From Nocardia sp. BMG111209 (GTDB taxonomy: Bacteria > Actinomycetota > Actinomycetes > Mycobacteriales > Mycobacteriaceae): 64,000 bases of DNA. Below, one piece after another: positions 39,282 through 48,478 of this stretch. The stretch's first letter is position 1, and the number at the start of each line of letters is the position of its first letter. A program made the translations under genes and the position numbers. The DNA lies in contig NZ_KB907308.1 of NCBI RefSeq assembly GCF_000381925.1, positions 682,001 to 746,000 on the forward strand, read 5' to 3'. Under the pieces are notes generated by a model, which was not told the DNA's origin, searched no databases, and worked only from the letters and a program-made list of their open reading frames with translations.

Positions 39282-40099
39282 CACGCACCCAGGACCCGCT
39301 GCTGGCGGCGGTATCGGGCGGGGTCCGGCTCATCGAGCTCGGCCAGCCGTTCTTCACCGGTATGCCGTGCTCGCCGAACCATCCCGGCTTCCGGATGACG
39401 CTGATCCGCCGGCACGGCGATATGCAGCGGCCCGACGGCGGTTCGGCGGCCAACGAGATCATCGTGACCGGCGGGCACGTCGGCACCCATATCGACGCGC
39501 TGTCGCACGTCAGCCACTGCGGCAAACTGCACGGCGAGGTCGACGCGGCCGAGGCCCAGCTCGGCGGCGCGTTCACGACCCACGGCGCGGAGAACCTGCC
39601 CGGCCTGCTGCGCCGCGCGGTACTGCTGGATGTGGCGGCGGTGCACGGCGTTTCGACCCTGGATCCCGGATACGGCGTCACCGCGGCGGATCTGGACGCG
39701 GCGGCCGAACTGGCCGGGGCCACACCGGGTCCCGGCGATGTCGCGCTGATCCGCACCGGCTGGGCCCGCAACTTCGGCGAGCCGGCCACCTACATGGGCA
39801 AGGAGTCCGGTGTCCCCGGCGCGAATGTCGAAGCGGCGCAATGGCTCGCGTCCCGCGGCATCGTCGCCACCGGCGCGGACACCACCGCCTACGAGCAGAT
39901 CCCGGCCGGCGCCGGGCACGCCGTACTGCCGGTGCACCGGGTGCTGCTGGTCGAATCGGGCATCTTCATCATGGAACACCTGAATCTGGAGGAGATCGCC
40001 GAGACGGGTGTGCGGGAGTTCGTCTTCCTGCTCGCCCCGCTGCGCATCGTCGGCGGCACCGGCTCCCCGATCCGCCCGCTCGCGGCGGTGTCGGCATGA
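39278..40099 (+). CDS. Cyclase-family (kynurenine-formamidase-like) metal hydrolase
   Basis: A 273-residue PF04199 protein with the metal motif GGHVGTHIDALSHVSH, an instance of HxGTHxDxxxH. It also has ALIRTGWARNF and LPVHRVLLVESGIFIMEHLNLEEIA. Relatives hydrolyse N-formylkynurenine, isatin or cyclic amide and ester bonds. It is translationally coupled on both sides (ATGA). With the amidohydrolase of the opposite operon it gives the locus two amide- or lactone-cleaving enzymes. Confidence 0.87.
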   Translation: MTRTQDPLLAAVSGGVRLIELGQPFFTGMPCSPNHPGFRMTLIRRHGDMQRPDGGSAANEIIVTGGHVGTHIDALSHVSHCGKLHGEVDAAEAQLGGAFTTHGAENLPGLLRRAVLLDVAAVHGVSTLDPGYGVTAADLDAAAELAGATPGPGDVALIRTGWARNFGEPATYMGKESGVPGANVEAAQWLASRGIVATGADTTAYEQIPAGAGHAVLPVHRVLLVESGIFIMEHLNLEEIAETGVREFVFLLAPLRIVGGTGSPIRPLAAVSA

Positions 40100-41499
40100 C
40101 GCGGACGATCGTGGCACGCCTGGCCGAATTCGCCACCGGCGTCCGGGCGGACGGCCTGCCGCCGGAACTGCGGGCCGACGCCGCCCGCCGGGTGCTGGAC
40201 GTGCTGGGCAACAGCCTCGCCGCGACCGTGGAGAAGCCCGGACAGGCCGTCGGCGCGCTGGTCCGCGAATGGGGCGGCTCCGGCCGCGCCACCGCGATCG
40301 GCTCCGGCGACCGGCTGCCCGAGCCGAGCGCCGCGCTGGTCAACGGAACCCTCGCGCACTCACTGGATTTCGACGACACCCATCTGCCGTCGGTGCTGCA
40401 CCCGTCGGCGTCGGTGGTGCCCGCGGCGCTCGCGGTGGCCGAGGCGCGCGGCGTCTCCGGGGCCGCGCTGCTGGACGCGATCGGCGTCGGCGTCGAGATC
40501 ACCGTACGGCTGGGGATGGCCGGATACGATGAGCAACTGGGCAATTCGGTGTTCTTCGAGCGCGGCCTGCACGCCACCGCGATCTGCGGCGCGCTCGGCG
40601 CGGCGGTCGCGTGCGCGATGCTGTCGGAGGTGGACGAGGCCGGTATCGCCGACACCCTCGGCATCGCGGCGAGTATGGGTTCCGGTCTGCTGGAGGCGAA
40701 TCGGACCGGCGGCACGGTCAAGCGGGTGCACTGCGGCTGGGCCGCGCACGCGGCGGTGACCGCGGCGGGTATGGCGCGCTTCGGCATCACCGGCCCGCCG
40801 ACCGTGTTGGAGGGCAGATTCGGTCTGCTGCAGGCGTTCTGCGGCGACCGGTCCGATCCGGACGCGATCACCCGCGGTCTCGGCGACCAGTGGGAGCTGC
40901 CCGGCATCTTCTTCAAGCCCTACCCCTGCAACCACTTCACCCACGCCGGTATCGACGCCGCCCGCGCGCTGCGGGCCCGCGGCGTCACCGCCGCCGATAT
41001 CGAATCGCTCGAATTGGGCGCGCCGACAGCGGTATTGCGCACGATCGGCGAACCCCGCGCGGACAAGATCCACCCCAGCTCCGGCTACCACGCCGCCTTC
41101 TCCGGCCCGTACACGGTCGCGGCGGCGCTGCTCGGCGGCGGCGGACTCGGCCTGTTCCACGACGATTTCACCGATGCCGCCGCGGCCGACCCTGCCCGGC
41201 TCGCACTGGCGGCCGAGGTGACCTGCGTCCCGGACGCGCGCTGCGACGAGATCTTCCCGCATCAGTTCCCCGCGGTCCTGCGCGCCACACTGCGCGACGG
41301 CCGGGTCCTGGAGGAGCGCGTCGACGCCAACCGCGGCGGCGCGGCGAACCCGCTGTCCGCCGCCGAACTGGCACTCAAGTTCCGGCTCAACGCAACTCGC
41401 GTGGTCACCGCGGAGGTGGCCGAGCGGATCACCGAACTGACCTACGGCCTCGCGGATCTGCCGGATCTGACCGAACTCACCGGTCTGCTACACGCCTGA
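40096..41499 (+). CDS. MmgE/PrpD family protein (second paralogue)
   Basis: A 467-residue MmgE/PrpD protein with RRVLDVLGNSLAATVE, VNGTLAHSLDFDDTHLPSVLHPSASVVPAALAVAE and FKPYPCNHFTHAGIDAARAL. It differs clearly from the paralogue at 30706-32220: it has the canonical LDFDDTH motif, where the other has LELDEGN. The two probably act on different intermediates. The ATG at 40096 overlaps the cyclase stop. It is the last gene of the rightward operon. Confidence 0.86.
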   Translation: MTRTIVARLAEFATGVRADGLPPELRADAARRVLDVLGNSLAATVEKPGQAVGALVREWGGSGRATAIGSGDRLPEPSAALVNGTLAHSLDFDDTHLPSVLHPSASVVPAALAVAEARGVSGAALLDAIGVGVEITVRLGMAGYDEQLGNSVFFERGLHATAICGALGAAVACAMLSEVDEAGIADTLGIAASMGSGLLEANRTGGTVKRVHCGWAAHAAVTAAGMARFGITGPPTVLEGRFGLLQAFCGDRSDPDAITRGLGDQWELPGIFFKPYPCNHFTHAGIDAARALRARGVTAADIESLELGAPTAVLRTIGEPRADKIHPSSGYHAAFSGPYTVAAALLGGGGLGLFHDDFTDAAAADPARLALAAEVTCVPDARCDEIFPHQFPAVLRATLRDGRVLEERVDANRGGAANPLSAAELALKFRLNATRVVTAEVAERITELTYGLADLPDLTELTGLLHA

Positions 41500-41538
41500 T
41501 CGGTATCTGCCACCGATCGACGAGGATCGGTGTACCGG

Positions 41539-41571
41539 GGTGGCGGGCCCGCATCCTTCGGGCCCGCCACC
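41539..41571. terminator. Strong bidirectional terminator
   Basis: Arms GGTGGCGGGCCCG and CGGGCCCGCCACC form a perfect 13-bp stem with a 7-base loop, between the converging PrpD and kup genes. A smaller 7-bp hairpin (GATCGGT/ACCGATC, 41498-41518) begins at the PrpD stop codon. Neither has a T-run. Confidence 0.75.
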
Positions 41572-41623
41572 GCCGCATGTCCGGAACACGGTGTGCGGGC
41601 CGGAATCTCGGTTCGGCAGTCGC

Positions 41624-43588
41624 TCAGACCTCGAGCTGATACGCCAGCACCACGGTCCGGTCCCGCGGCAGGCCGAAATATCCGGCGGCATCCGCGGCGA
41701 GATACGACGTGGCGATGAAAAGCCGCTTACGCCAGCGCATCATGGTCCGTGCCGGACCCGCGCTCAGCTCGATGGTGGACAGGAAGTACGACGCACCGTC
41801 CAGATCCAGCGGCCCGTCGGTGGCGGCCGGATCGACCCCGGCCAGCGCCTTCGGCACATCCGGTGTCTCCAGATACCCGTAGCGGGCCGTGACGTGCGCG
41901 ATCCGATCGTGGTCCGGGCCCAGATGCTCGACCACGAGTCGTTCCGATTCCGGCACCCGTGGCACCGGCCGCACCTCGAGCGCGAGGATCACGATGTGCT
42001 CGTGCCGGACGTGCGCGTGTTCGACCATGGCGCGCAACGCGAGTGGCGCGGTGTGCTTGTCCCGATCCAGATAGATCGCGGTCCCCGGCACACTCGCCGT
42101 GGGCGGACTGCCCGCGACGAGCCGGTCGACGAAGCGGTGCAGCGGCCCCTCCCGCCGGATCCGTTGCGCGGCAACGATCTCCCGCCCGCGCTGCCAGGTG
42201 GTGAGGACGACGAACACCACGGCCGCGATCAGCAGCGGCACCCACCCGCCGTGCGCGAATTTGGTGACGTTGGCGGCGAGGAACAGCAGATCCACGGTGA
42301 GCAGCGGCGCCGCACCCACCACGATCAGCCAGCGCGGGACGTGCCAGCGGGCCCGCGCCAGGAAGAAGAACAGCAGCGTGGTGATGGTGATGGTGCCCGT
42401 CACCGCCATCCCGAACGCGTAGGCCAGCGCACCGGAACTGCGGAACGCGAACACCAGGGTCAGCACCGCGACCAGCAGCAGCCAGTTGACCCACGGCACG
42501 TAGATCCGACCCGGCCGCGACGCCGAGGTGTGCGTGATCCGCAGCCGGGGCAGATAGCCCAGCCGGGCCGCTTGGGACGCAACGGAATACGCGCCGGTGA
42601 TCACGGCCTGCGCGGCGATCACGGTGGCCGCGCAGGCCAGCAGCACCACCGGCAGCCGCGCCCAGGACGGCGCGAGCAGGAAGAACGGGCTGCTCGCACG
42701 GTCCGGATCGGCCAGGATCAGCGCCCCCTGCCCGAGATAGCTCAGCGTGCACGCCGGGAACACCAGCACCAGCCACGCCCGGGTGATCGACCGCCGGCCG
42801 AAGTGCCCCATATCGGCGTACAGCGCCTCGGCCCCGGTCACCGCGAGCACGATCGCCGCCAGCGCGAAGAACGCCGCACCGAAGTGCCCGGCGAGGAACC
42901 GCCCCGCGTAGAGCGGGGACAGCGCCGCGAGAATGCCGGGCCGCCGGGCGATTCCGGCGATCCCGCAGGCGGCGACGGTCACGAACCAGACGATCATGAT
43001 CGGCCCGAACATCCGCCCCACCGCACCGGTCCCCCACCGCTGCACCAGGAACAACGCGACGATGATCGCGACGGTGATCGGCACCACGAACCCGCCCAGC
43101 GCCGGCTGGACCACCTTCACGCCCTCCACCGCGGACAGCACCGAGATCGCCGGCGTGATCATGCTGTCGCCGAAGAACAGTGCGGCGCCGAAGATTCCGA
43201 GCGCGGACAGCACCGCGACCAGCCGCCGCCCGTGCCCGGCGCCCCAGCGGCGCACCAGCGTGATCAGCGCCATGATCCCGCCCTCGCCGTCGTTGTCGGC
43301 GCGCATCGCGAGCAGGACATAGGTGACGGTGACGATGATCGTGACCGACCAGAACACCAGGGACACCACGCCGTACACGGCATCGGCGTCGACCCGCATC
43401 GGGTGCGGATCACCGGGATCGAACACCGATTTCAACGTATAGATCGGGCTGGTGCCGATATCCCCGAACACCACCCCCAGCGCCCCCACGGCCGGGCCCC
43501 AGCGCGCGGTGTCGCGCACCTTCGACCCGGGCGCCCGGTGCACCGTGAACGCCGGGCCGCCACCGACGGTCCCCTGCACCTCGACCAT
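41624..43588 (-). CDS. kup: Kup-family potassium transporter
   Basis: A 654-residue protein with 12 predicted membrane segments and a C-terminal cytoplasmic domain of about 190 residues. The family signature GVVFGDIGTSPIYTLKSVF is near residue 40, followed by ADNDGEGGIMALITL and the ALFFGDSMITPAISVLSAVEG segment. It imports K+ by proton symport. The ATG at 43588 follows AGGAG by six bases. It sits downstream of sigF but behind a strong terminator, so it is probably transcribed separately. Confidence 0.92.
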   Translation of the reverse strand: MVEVQGTVGGGPAFTVHRAPGSKVRDTARWGPAVGALGVVFGDIGTSPIYTLKSVFDPGDPHPMRVDADAVYGVVSLVFWSVTIIVTVTYVLLAMRADNDGEGGIMALITLVRRWGAGHGRRLVAVLSALGIFGAALFFGDSMITPAISVLSAVEGVKVVQPALGGFVVPITVAIIVALFLVQRWGTGAVGRMFGPIMIVWFVTVAACGIAGIARRPGILAALSPLYAGRFLAGHFGAAFFALAAIVLAVTGAEALYADMGHFGRRSITRAWLVLVFPACTLSYLGQGALILADPDRASSPFFLLAPSWARLPVVLLACAATVIAAQAVITGAYSVASQAARLGYLPRLRITHTSASRPGRIYVPWVNWLLLVAVLTLVFAFRSSGALAYAFGMAVTGTITITTLLFFFLARARWHVPRWLIVVGAAPLLTVDLLFLAANVTKFAHGGWVPLLIAAVVFVVLTTWQRGREIVAAQRIRREGPLHRFVDRLVAGSPPTASVPGTAIYLDRDKHTAPLALRAMVEHAHVRHEHIVILALEVRPVPRVPESERLVVEHLGPDHDRIAHVTARYGYLETPDVPKALAGVDPAATDGPLDLDGASYFLSTIELSAGPARTMMRWRKRLFIATSYLAADAAGYFGLPRDRTVVLAYQLEV

Positions 43589-43655
43589 GCCGCGCTCCTC
43601 CCGAAACTCGTTGCGCCGCACGCCCGCACGTGAATTCCGGATCCACCCGGAAATA

Positions 43656-43695
43656 CGCCCGCGCACCGGGAAATTCGTTCCCCGGTGCGCGGGCG
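43656..43695. terminator. Strong terminator of sigF
   Basis: CGCCCGCGCACCGGG and its exact complement form a 15-bp stem with a 10-base loop, 23 bp after the sigF stop codon. It is the strongest hairpin seen in the window. Confidence 0.8.
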
Positions 43696-43717
43696 GAAAG
43701 GAAATATCGGGCGGAAC

Positions 43718-44557
43718 CTAGGCCACCGTGGACAATTCCCGCGGACTCAGCGCCGCCTCGCGCAGGCCCGCGAGCGTGCGCGACAGCAGGCGCGAGACCT
43801 GCATCTGCGAAACCCCGATCTCGCGGGCGATCTCGGCCTGGGTCTTGCCGTGGCCGTAGCGCATGATCAGGATGCGGCGCTCGCGTTCGGGCAGGGCCGC
43901 CAGCAGCGGGCCCGCGGTCAGCGTCTCCTCGACCAGGGCGAACCCGTTGTCCTCCACCGCCAGTCGTTCCAGCTGCGAGACGGGCCGGTCGCCCTCGTCG
44001 TTCCCGCCCGAATCGGTGTCCAGGGAGTCGGTGGTGTAGCAGTTGCTCGCGATCAGCGCCTGGGTGACCTCACCGGGCTCGATACCGAGTTCGTCGGCCA
44101 GCTGCTGCGCGGTGGGCGAATGCCCGAGTCGCTGGGACAGCTCCGGAACCACGGTGGACAACCGCTGCTGGATCTCCTTGATCCGCCGCGGCACCCGCAC
44201 CGCCCAGGTGCTGTCGCGGAAGTACCGCCGCACCTCACCCATGATGGTCGGCACCGCGAACGACAGGAACGGCGCGCCGTTGCTCGGATCGAACCGGTCG
44301 ACGGCCAGGATGACGCCGACCGCGGCGATCTGGGCGAGGTCGTCGAAGTCGACGCCGCGTCCGCTGTACCGGCGGGCGATGTGCTCACCCAGCGGCAGGC
44401 ACTTCGCGATGATCTCCGAGCGCAGGCGGTCGCGCTCGACCCCGTCGGCCGGCAGATCCGCCAGCCGCTGCAGCCAGGGCTCGATATCGTCGTATGAATC
44501 GCCCTTGCTCTTGGCAGCGACTGCCGTTCCGGACCGAGCCGCGTATCCACTTGACAT
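43718..44557 (-). CDS. sigF: SigF/SigB-type alternative sigma factor
   Basis: A 279-residue group 3 sigma-70 factor with regions 2 (DFDDLAQIAAVGVILAVDRFDPSNGAPFLSFAVPTIMGEVRRYFRD), 3 (LGHSPTAQQLADELG) and 4 (LPERERRILIMRYGHGKTQAEIAREIGVSQMQVSRLL). The region 4 helix-turn-helix is that of stress and sporulation sigma factors. The ATG at 44557 has GAGG seven bases upstream. The usual anti-sigma partner gene is not adjacent; a UsfX-like gene lies 5.5 kb away. It is divergent from the small membrane-protein and lipoprotein genes. Confidence 0.9.
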   Translation of the reverse strand: MSSGYAARSGTAVAAKSKGDSYDDIEPWLQRLADLPADGVERDRLRSEIIAKCLPLGEHIARRYSGRGVDFDDLAQIAAVGVILAVDRFDPSNGAPFLSFAVPTIMGEVRRYFRDSTWAVRVPRRIKEIQQRLSTVVPELSQRLGHSPTAQQLADELGIEPGEVTQALIASNCYTTDSLDTDSGGNDEGDRPVSQLERLAVEDNGFALVEETLTAGPLLAALPERERRILIMRYGHGKTQAEIAREIGVSQMQVSRLLSRTLAGLREAALSPRELSTVA

Positions 44558-44787
44558 ATTCAATCCTCACTTATGGGATCCGTAGATTCCGTGTATTCGT
44601 TCGTTACCCAGTCCCCCGGAGCCGAATCGTCCAGTGTGACGAGCGACACAGATCAACTCCTCGGGCATCGACGTCCCGCCGTGATCCGTTCGACAGCCGA
44701 TCGCGCCCGGCGGTGCGCGTTTCGGCGGGACCACGCGGGGCACCCGACTCTCGGAAGGCGCGACCCACCACGAAGGAGCAACTTTCG

Positions 44788-45048
44788 ATGACCTCACCCT
44801 CGGCGACCGATCGGTCTCCCGCCCCGAATCGTCCGGACCGGCCCGACGCGATCCTCGACAAGCTCGACTGGCCCGGCCTGTTGCTGCTGTTGCTCGGCGT
44901 CGCCACGCTCGGGTGGACCGTCACCGGGGGCGCCGGACCGCGCGTCCTGGGCGGTTCCGTCGCCACCGCGGTCGCGCTGGTGGCGGGATTCGGCTGGATG
45001 GTCGCCGAGTATGCCCGGGTCCGTACCGAACGAGGAGGCCGATCGTGA
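44788..45048 (+). CDS. Small membrane protein
   Basis: An 86-residue protein with a Pro/Asp-rich N-terminus and two hydrophobic segments (about 30-46 and 54-72). I recognise no family. AAGGAG lies ten bases before the ATG. Its stop overlaps the GTG start of the lipoprotein gene, so the two are co-translated. It lies divergently from sigF across 230 bp in which I see no confident SigF promoter. Confidence 0.7.
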   Translation: MTSPSATDRSPAPNRPDRPDAILDKLDWPGLLLLLLGVATLGWTVTGGAGPRVLGGSVATAVALVAGFGWMVAEYARVRTERGGRS

Positions 45049-45368
45049 ACCGTGCCCGTACCGGAGCCGCCGCGGCGGCCGTGCTCGCCGTGACCACCCT
45101 GCTGCTCGGCGGGTGCGACAAGGCGAAGGAGGCGGTCAACAAGGGCGGCGATACGCCCTGCTCCGAGTTCACCGCGCAGGATCAGGACAAACAGCGCGTG
45201 ACCGTCCGCAAATACCTCCAGAACGACACCAAGGTCACCGAGACGCCCTCCCCCGACACCGTCGACGGAGCCATCGGCGCGATCACCCTGATGTGCCGCG
45301 CGCAGGCCAATCCGGACACCCCGATCCGCAACGCCGATCTGTCCGGCATCCTGATCCCCAAGAAATAG
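45045..45368 (+). CDS. Small lipoprotein
   Basis: A 107-residue protein with a signal peptide and lipobox LLGGC (Cys near 24). The mature part (DKAKEAVNKGGDTPCSEFTAQDQDKQRVTVRKYLQNDTKVTE) resembles the acid-stress HdeA/DUF732-like or small periplasmic chaperone class only loosely, and I assign no function. The two mature cysteines could form a disulfide. GAGGAGG precedes the GTG, and it overlaps the upstream gene (GTGA). Confidence 0.75.
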   Translation: MNRARTGAAAAAVLAVTTLLLGGCDKAKEAVNKGGDTPCSEFTAQDQDKQRVTVRKYLQNDTKVTETPSPDTVDGAIGAITLMCRAQANPDTPIRNADLSGILIPKK

Positions 45369-45452
45369 CGTCCGCAATCGGCATCATCGGCCGAAAACGG
45401 GAGGTCCAGGGACGTTCGCTGCGCGTGCGACACAACATCGGATACGATCTGA

Positions 45453-45486
45453 CTGCCCCGTGGTCCAGAAACCGGCCGCGGGGCAG
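45453..45486 (+). terminator. Possible hairpin after the lipoprotein gene
   Basis: CTGCCCCG and CGGGGCAG form an 8-bp stem with an 18-base loop, 85 bp after the lipoprotein stop and before the phosphatase gene. It could be a terminator or a leader structure. Nothing else is apparent in the 245-bp gap. Confidence 0.35.
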
Positions 45487-45614
45487 TACTTTGCGCTGTG
45501 CGCATCGCGGGTGATGGGAGTCCATGCGTTGCCGAAACCGGCAAACCGCGAGCCGGTGTCCGTCGGACGCCGTCCGCGCGACGGGATCCGCCGCCACCGG
45601 TTCCGGTCGTGGTG

Positions 45615-46850
45615 ATGCCCGTGTGGCCTGACGCCAGGGACGACATCGGCAGCACGGTGGCCGCGACGACACCCGCACACTCCGATGTCCTGCTGATCGA
45701 GGACGATCCCGCCGACGCCCTGCTCGTCGAGGCGCTGGTCGAGGACGGCGCCCTGGGTATCCGGCTGGACTGGGTCCGATCGGTCTCCGAGGCGGTCGAC
45801 TACCTGCGCGAGCGAACCCCCGACTGTGTGCTGCTGGACCTGAATCTGCCCGACGCGCAGGGCCTGGAGGCCCTGGGGCAGGTGCGGACCGTCTCGGATA
45901 CCGCCGTCGTGGTCCTCACCGGCCTGGACGAGAAGCTCATCGGCCTGGCCGCGATGGCGGCCGGCGCTCAGGACTATCTGGTCAAGGGCCGGGTCGAACC
46001 CGATCTGTTCAGCCGCGCGGTCCGCTACGCCATCCAGCGCAAACAGGCCGAACGCACCAGCGTGGCACTGCAGGCCAGTCAGCTGCGGGCCGAGGAGAAC
46101 GCACGCCTGGAACGCGGCCTGCTGCCCACCCCGCTGCTGCGGCCCGGCGGCGCGGTCGAGGTCGTCCCCCGCTATCGGCCCGGACGCGCGCACGCCCTGC
46201 TCGGAGGCGACTTCTACGACGTGGTCGAGGAGCAGGACGGCACGGTGCACGCGGTGATCGGCGACGTGTCCGGGCACGGCCCGGACGCCGCCGCCACCGG
46301 CGTGGCGCTGCGACTGGCGTGGCGTACGTTGGTTCTCAGTGGCGTCACGGGTACTCGTCAGTTGCGGCTGATGGAGAAGGTGCTGCTGGCGGAACGCTCC
46401 GACCGGCAGACCTTCGCCACGGCGACCATGCTCACCCTGTCCCCGGCCGAACACACCGCCCGGGTGTTGCGGGCGGGCCATCCGGGCGCGCTGATGCACT
46501 CGGCCGCGGGCTGGGACTGGGTCGAGGTGCCGGGCGGACCGGCACTCGGATTCGGCATCGGCTCCGGCCACGAGCTGACCTGGCCCGAGACCGTCCTCGA
46601 CCTCCCGGAGGACGCGGCGTTGACCCTGTTCACCGACGGATTGTTCGAAGGCTTCGTCAACGAGCGCCGGGACCGGCTCGGCGAGGACGGCCTGCTCGCG
46701 CTGGCCCGTTCCGTCGGAGCCACGGAACCCGACGAGTTCCTGGACACGCTGATCGATCGGGTCGAGGGCCTCGCGGCCCCGGCCGGAGGACTCGACGACG
46801 ACGTCGCGCTCCTCTATCTCTACTGGCGACAACACCGGACGGCACCATGA
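45615..46850 (+). CDS. Response regulator with SpoIIE/PP2C phosphatase output
   Basis: About 411 residues. The receiver (about 24-140) has acidic pocket IEDDPAD, phospho-Asp in VLLDLNLPD, Thr in VVLTG and Lys in YLVKG. A short coiled linker leads to a PP2C domain (about 175-405) with GGDFYDV, GDVSGHGPDAA, LFTDGLFE and DDDVALL. This is RsbU/RssB-type output: phosphorylation would control dephosphorylation of a STAS antagonist of an anti-sigma factor. The start is uncertain; ATG at 45615 is chosen, but no strong ribosome site is seen and the frame is open to 45498. It is coupled to the kinase downstream. Confidence 0.85.
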   Translation: MPVWPDARDDIGSTVAATTPAHSDVLLIEDDPADALLVEALVEDGALGIRLDWVRSVSEAVDYLRERTPDCVLLDLNLPDAQGLEALGQVRTVSDTAVVVLTGLDEKLIGLAAMAAGAQDYLVKGRVEPDLFSRAVRYAIQRKQAERTSVALQASQLRAEENARLERGLLPTPLLRPGGAVEVVPRYRPGRAHALLGGDFYDVVEEQDGTVHAVIGDVSGHGPDAAATGVALRLAWRTLVLSGVTGTRQLRLMEKVLLAERSDRQTFATATMLTLSPAEHTARVLRAGHPGALMHSAAGWDWVEVPGGPALGFGIGSGHELTWPETVLDLPEDAALTLFTDGLFEGFVNERRDRLGEDGLLALARSVGATEPDEFLDTLIDRVEGLAAPAGGLDDDVALLYLYWRQHRTAP

Positions 46851-48478
46851 CCGCAGACGTACCACGTAATCCGCGCAATCCGGCCGGCCGGCTCACCACC
46901 AGCGCCTGGTTCCAGGCGGTGCTGGGCGCGATGATTCTCGTGGTCGTCGTGGGGGCAGTGCTGGGCGAACGGGTGATCTCGAGCACCTCGAGCGCCACCG
47001 ATCAGCTGCTCGACCGCTCGCTGCCCGCCCAGCGGGAGGCGCTGCAGTTCCAATCGGCGCTGCTCAACCAGGAGACCGGCGTCCGCGGCTTCGTGATCAC
47101 CGGCCAGCAGCAGTTCCTGGACCCGTACAACCAGGGCGTGGCCGCCGAACGCGAGTCGGCGCAGCACCTGCGGCAGCTGTTGTCCGGCGACCGGCAGCTG
47201 CTCGCCGATCTGGACGAGATCGAACAGTCCGTCGGGCGCTGGCGCACCGCGTATGTCCAGCCCCTGATCACCACCCCGGCGGCGGCCCGCACCCAGGGCG
47301 ATACCGACGCGCTCCAGGGCAAACGGAATTTCGACACCATCCGCGCCCTGTTCGATCGGCAGAACGGCCACCTGGCCGATTCGGTCGCCGCCGACACCGC
47401 CGATCTGCGGCATTCCCGCAGCGTGCGCGACGGCATCCTGCTGGGCCTGCTGGTGCTCTACCTGGCGACCGGATTCATCCTGCTCACGCTGGTCCGGCGG
47501 CTGGTCGTGCGGCCGCTGGCGGGTCTCACGGCCGCGTCGCGGCGGGTCGCGGCCGGCGACTTCACCTCCCATATCGACGCGCACGGCCCGGCCGATATCG
47601 CCGCGGTCGCCGTCGCGGTGGAGGAGATGCGCCGCCGCATCGTCGCGGAACTGGACTCGGCCCGCGTCCAGGAGACCCGGCTCGAGGAGCAGAAGACCTC
47701 GCTGCACTCGCAGGCCGTCGAATTGCGCCGCTCCAACGCCGAATTGGAGCAGTTCGCCTACGTCGCCTCGCACGATCTGCAGGAACCGCTGCGCAAGGTG
47801 GCCTCGTTCTGCCAGCTGCTGGAGAAGCGCTACGGCGACAAACTCGACGACCGGGCCACCCAATACATCACCTACGCGGTCGACGGCGCCAAACGGATGC
47901 AGGTGCTGATCAACGATCTGCTGTCCTTCTCCCGCGTGGGCCGGATGGCCGACGACACCGTGCCGGTGGAGCTGGCCCAGCCGCTCGGCCGCGCCCTGAC
48001 CAACCTCGCGACGGCGATCGACGACAGCGGCGCGCGGGTCGGCCTGCCGGACGATCTGCCGCGGATCGAGGGCGTGCCGGTACTGCTGACGATGTTGTGG
48101 CAGAACCTGATCGGCAACGCGCTCAAGTTCCGCGCCCCCAACCGCGTCCCGGAGATCCGCATCACCGCCGCACCCGCCGAGGACGAACCCGGCTGGCGAT
48201 TCACGGTGGAGGACAACGGGATCGGCATCGAACCGCAGTTCGTCGAGAAGGTTTTCGTGATCTTCCAGCGGCTGCACAATCGCGACGAATACGGCGGCAC
48301 CGGGATCGGCCTGGCCATGGCGAAGAAGATCGTCGAACATCACGGCGGCCGGATCTGGATCGACACCGAGTACACCACCGGCACCCGCATCTGCTTCACC
48401 CTGGTCGGATCGACGCCGGCGCCCGAGCACGAGAGCAGTGCCGCTCTCCCCGACGACACCGAAGGACCGCGCTCATGA
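46847..48478 (+). CDS. CHASE3-HAMP sensor histidine kinase
   Basis: A 543-residue membrane kinase: TM1 (about 22-44), an extracytoplasmic CHASE3 domain ([21 protein letters not shown]), TM2 (about 200-222), HAMP, a coiled coil, then a phytochrome-like HisKA with phosphoacceptor His308 in [12 protein letters not shown], and a HATPase domain with [17 protein letters not shown] and [12 protein letters not shown]. The start overlaps the receiver-phosphatase stop (ATGA), and its own stop overlaps the next receiver. The likely phosphate targets are both neighbouring receivers. Confidence 0.9.
   Translation: MTADVPRNPRNPAGRLTTSAWFQAVLGAMILVVVVGAVLGERVISSTSSATDQLLDRSLPAQREALQFQSALLNQETGVRGFVITGQQQFLDPYNQGVAAERESAQHLRQLLSGDRQLLADLDEIEQSVGRWRTAYVQPLITTPAAARTQGDTDALQGKRNFDTIRALFDRQNGHLADSVAADTADLRHSRSVRDGILLGLLVLYLATGFILLTLVRRLVVRPLAGLTAASRRVAAGDFTSHIDAHGPADIAAVAVAVEEMRRRIVAELDSARVQETRLEEQKTSLHSQAVELRRSNAELEQFAYVASHDLQEPLRKVASFCQLLEKRYGDKLDDRATQYITYAVDGAKRMQVLINDLLSFSRVGRMADDTVPVELAQPLGRALTNLATAIDDSGARVGLPDDLPRIEGVPVLLTMLWQNLIGNALKFRAPNRVPEIRITAAPAEDEPGWRFTVEDNGIGIEPQFVEKVFVIFQRLHNRDEYGGTGIGLAMAKKIVEHHGGRIWIDTEYTTGTRICFTLVGSTPAPEHESSAALPDDTEGPRS

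Noticed and set aside
41540..43633. Long plus-strand frame opposite kup
   Set aside because: The translation is highly charged and repetitive with no recognisable motif. Kup on the other strand has full family signatures and a ribosome site.
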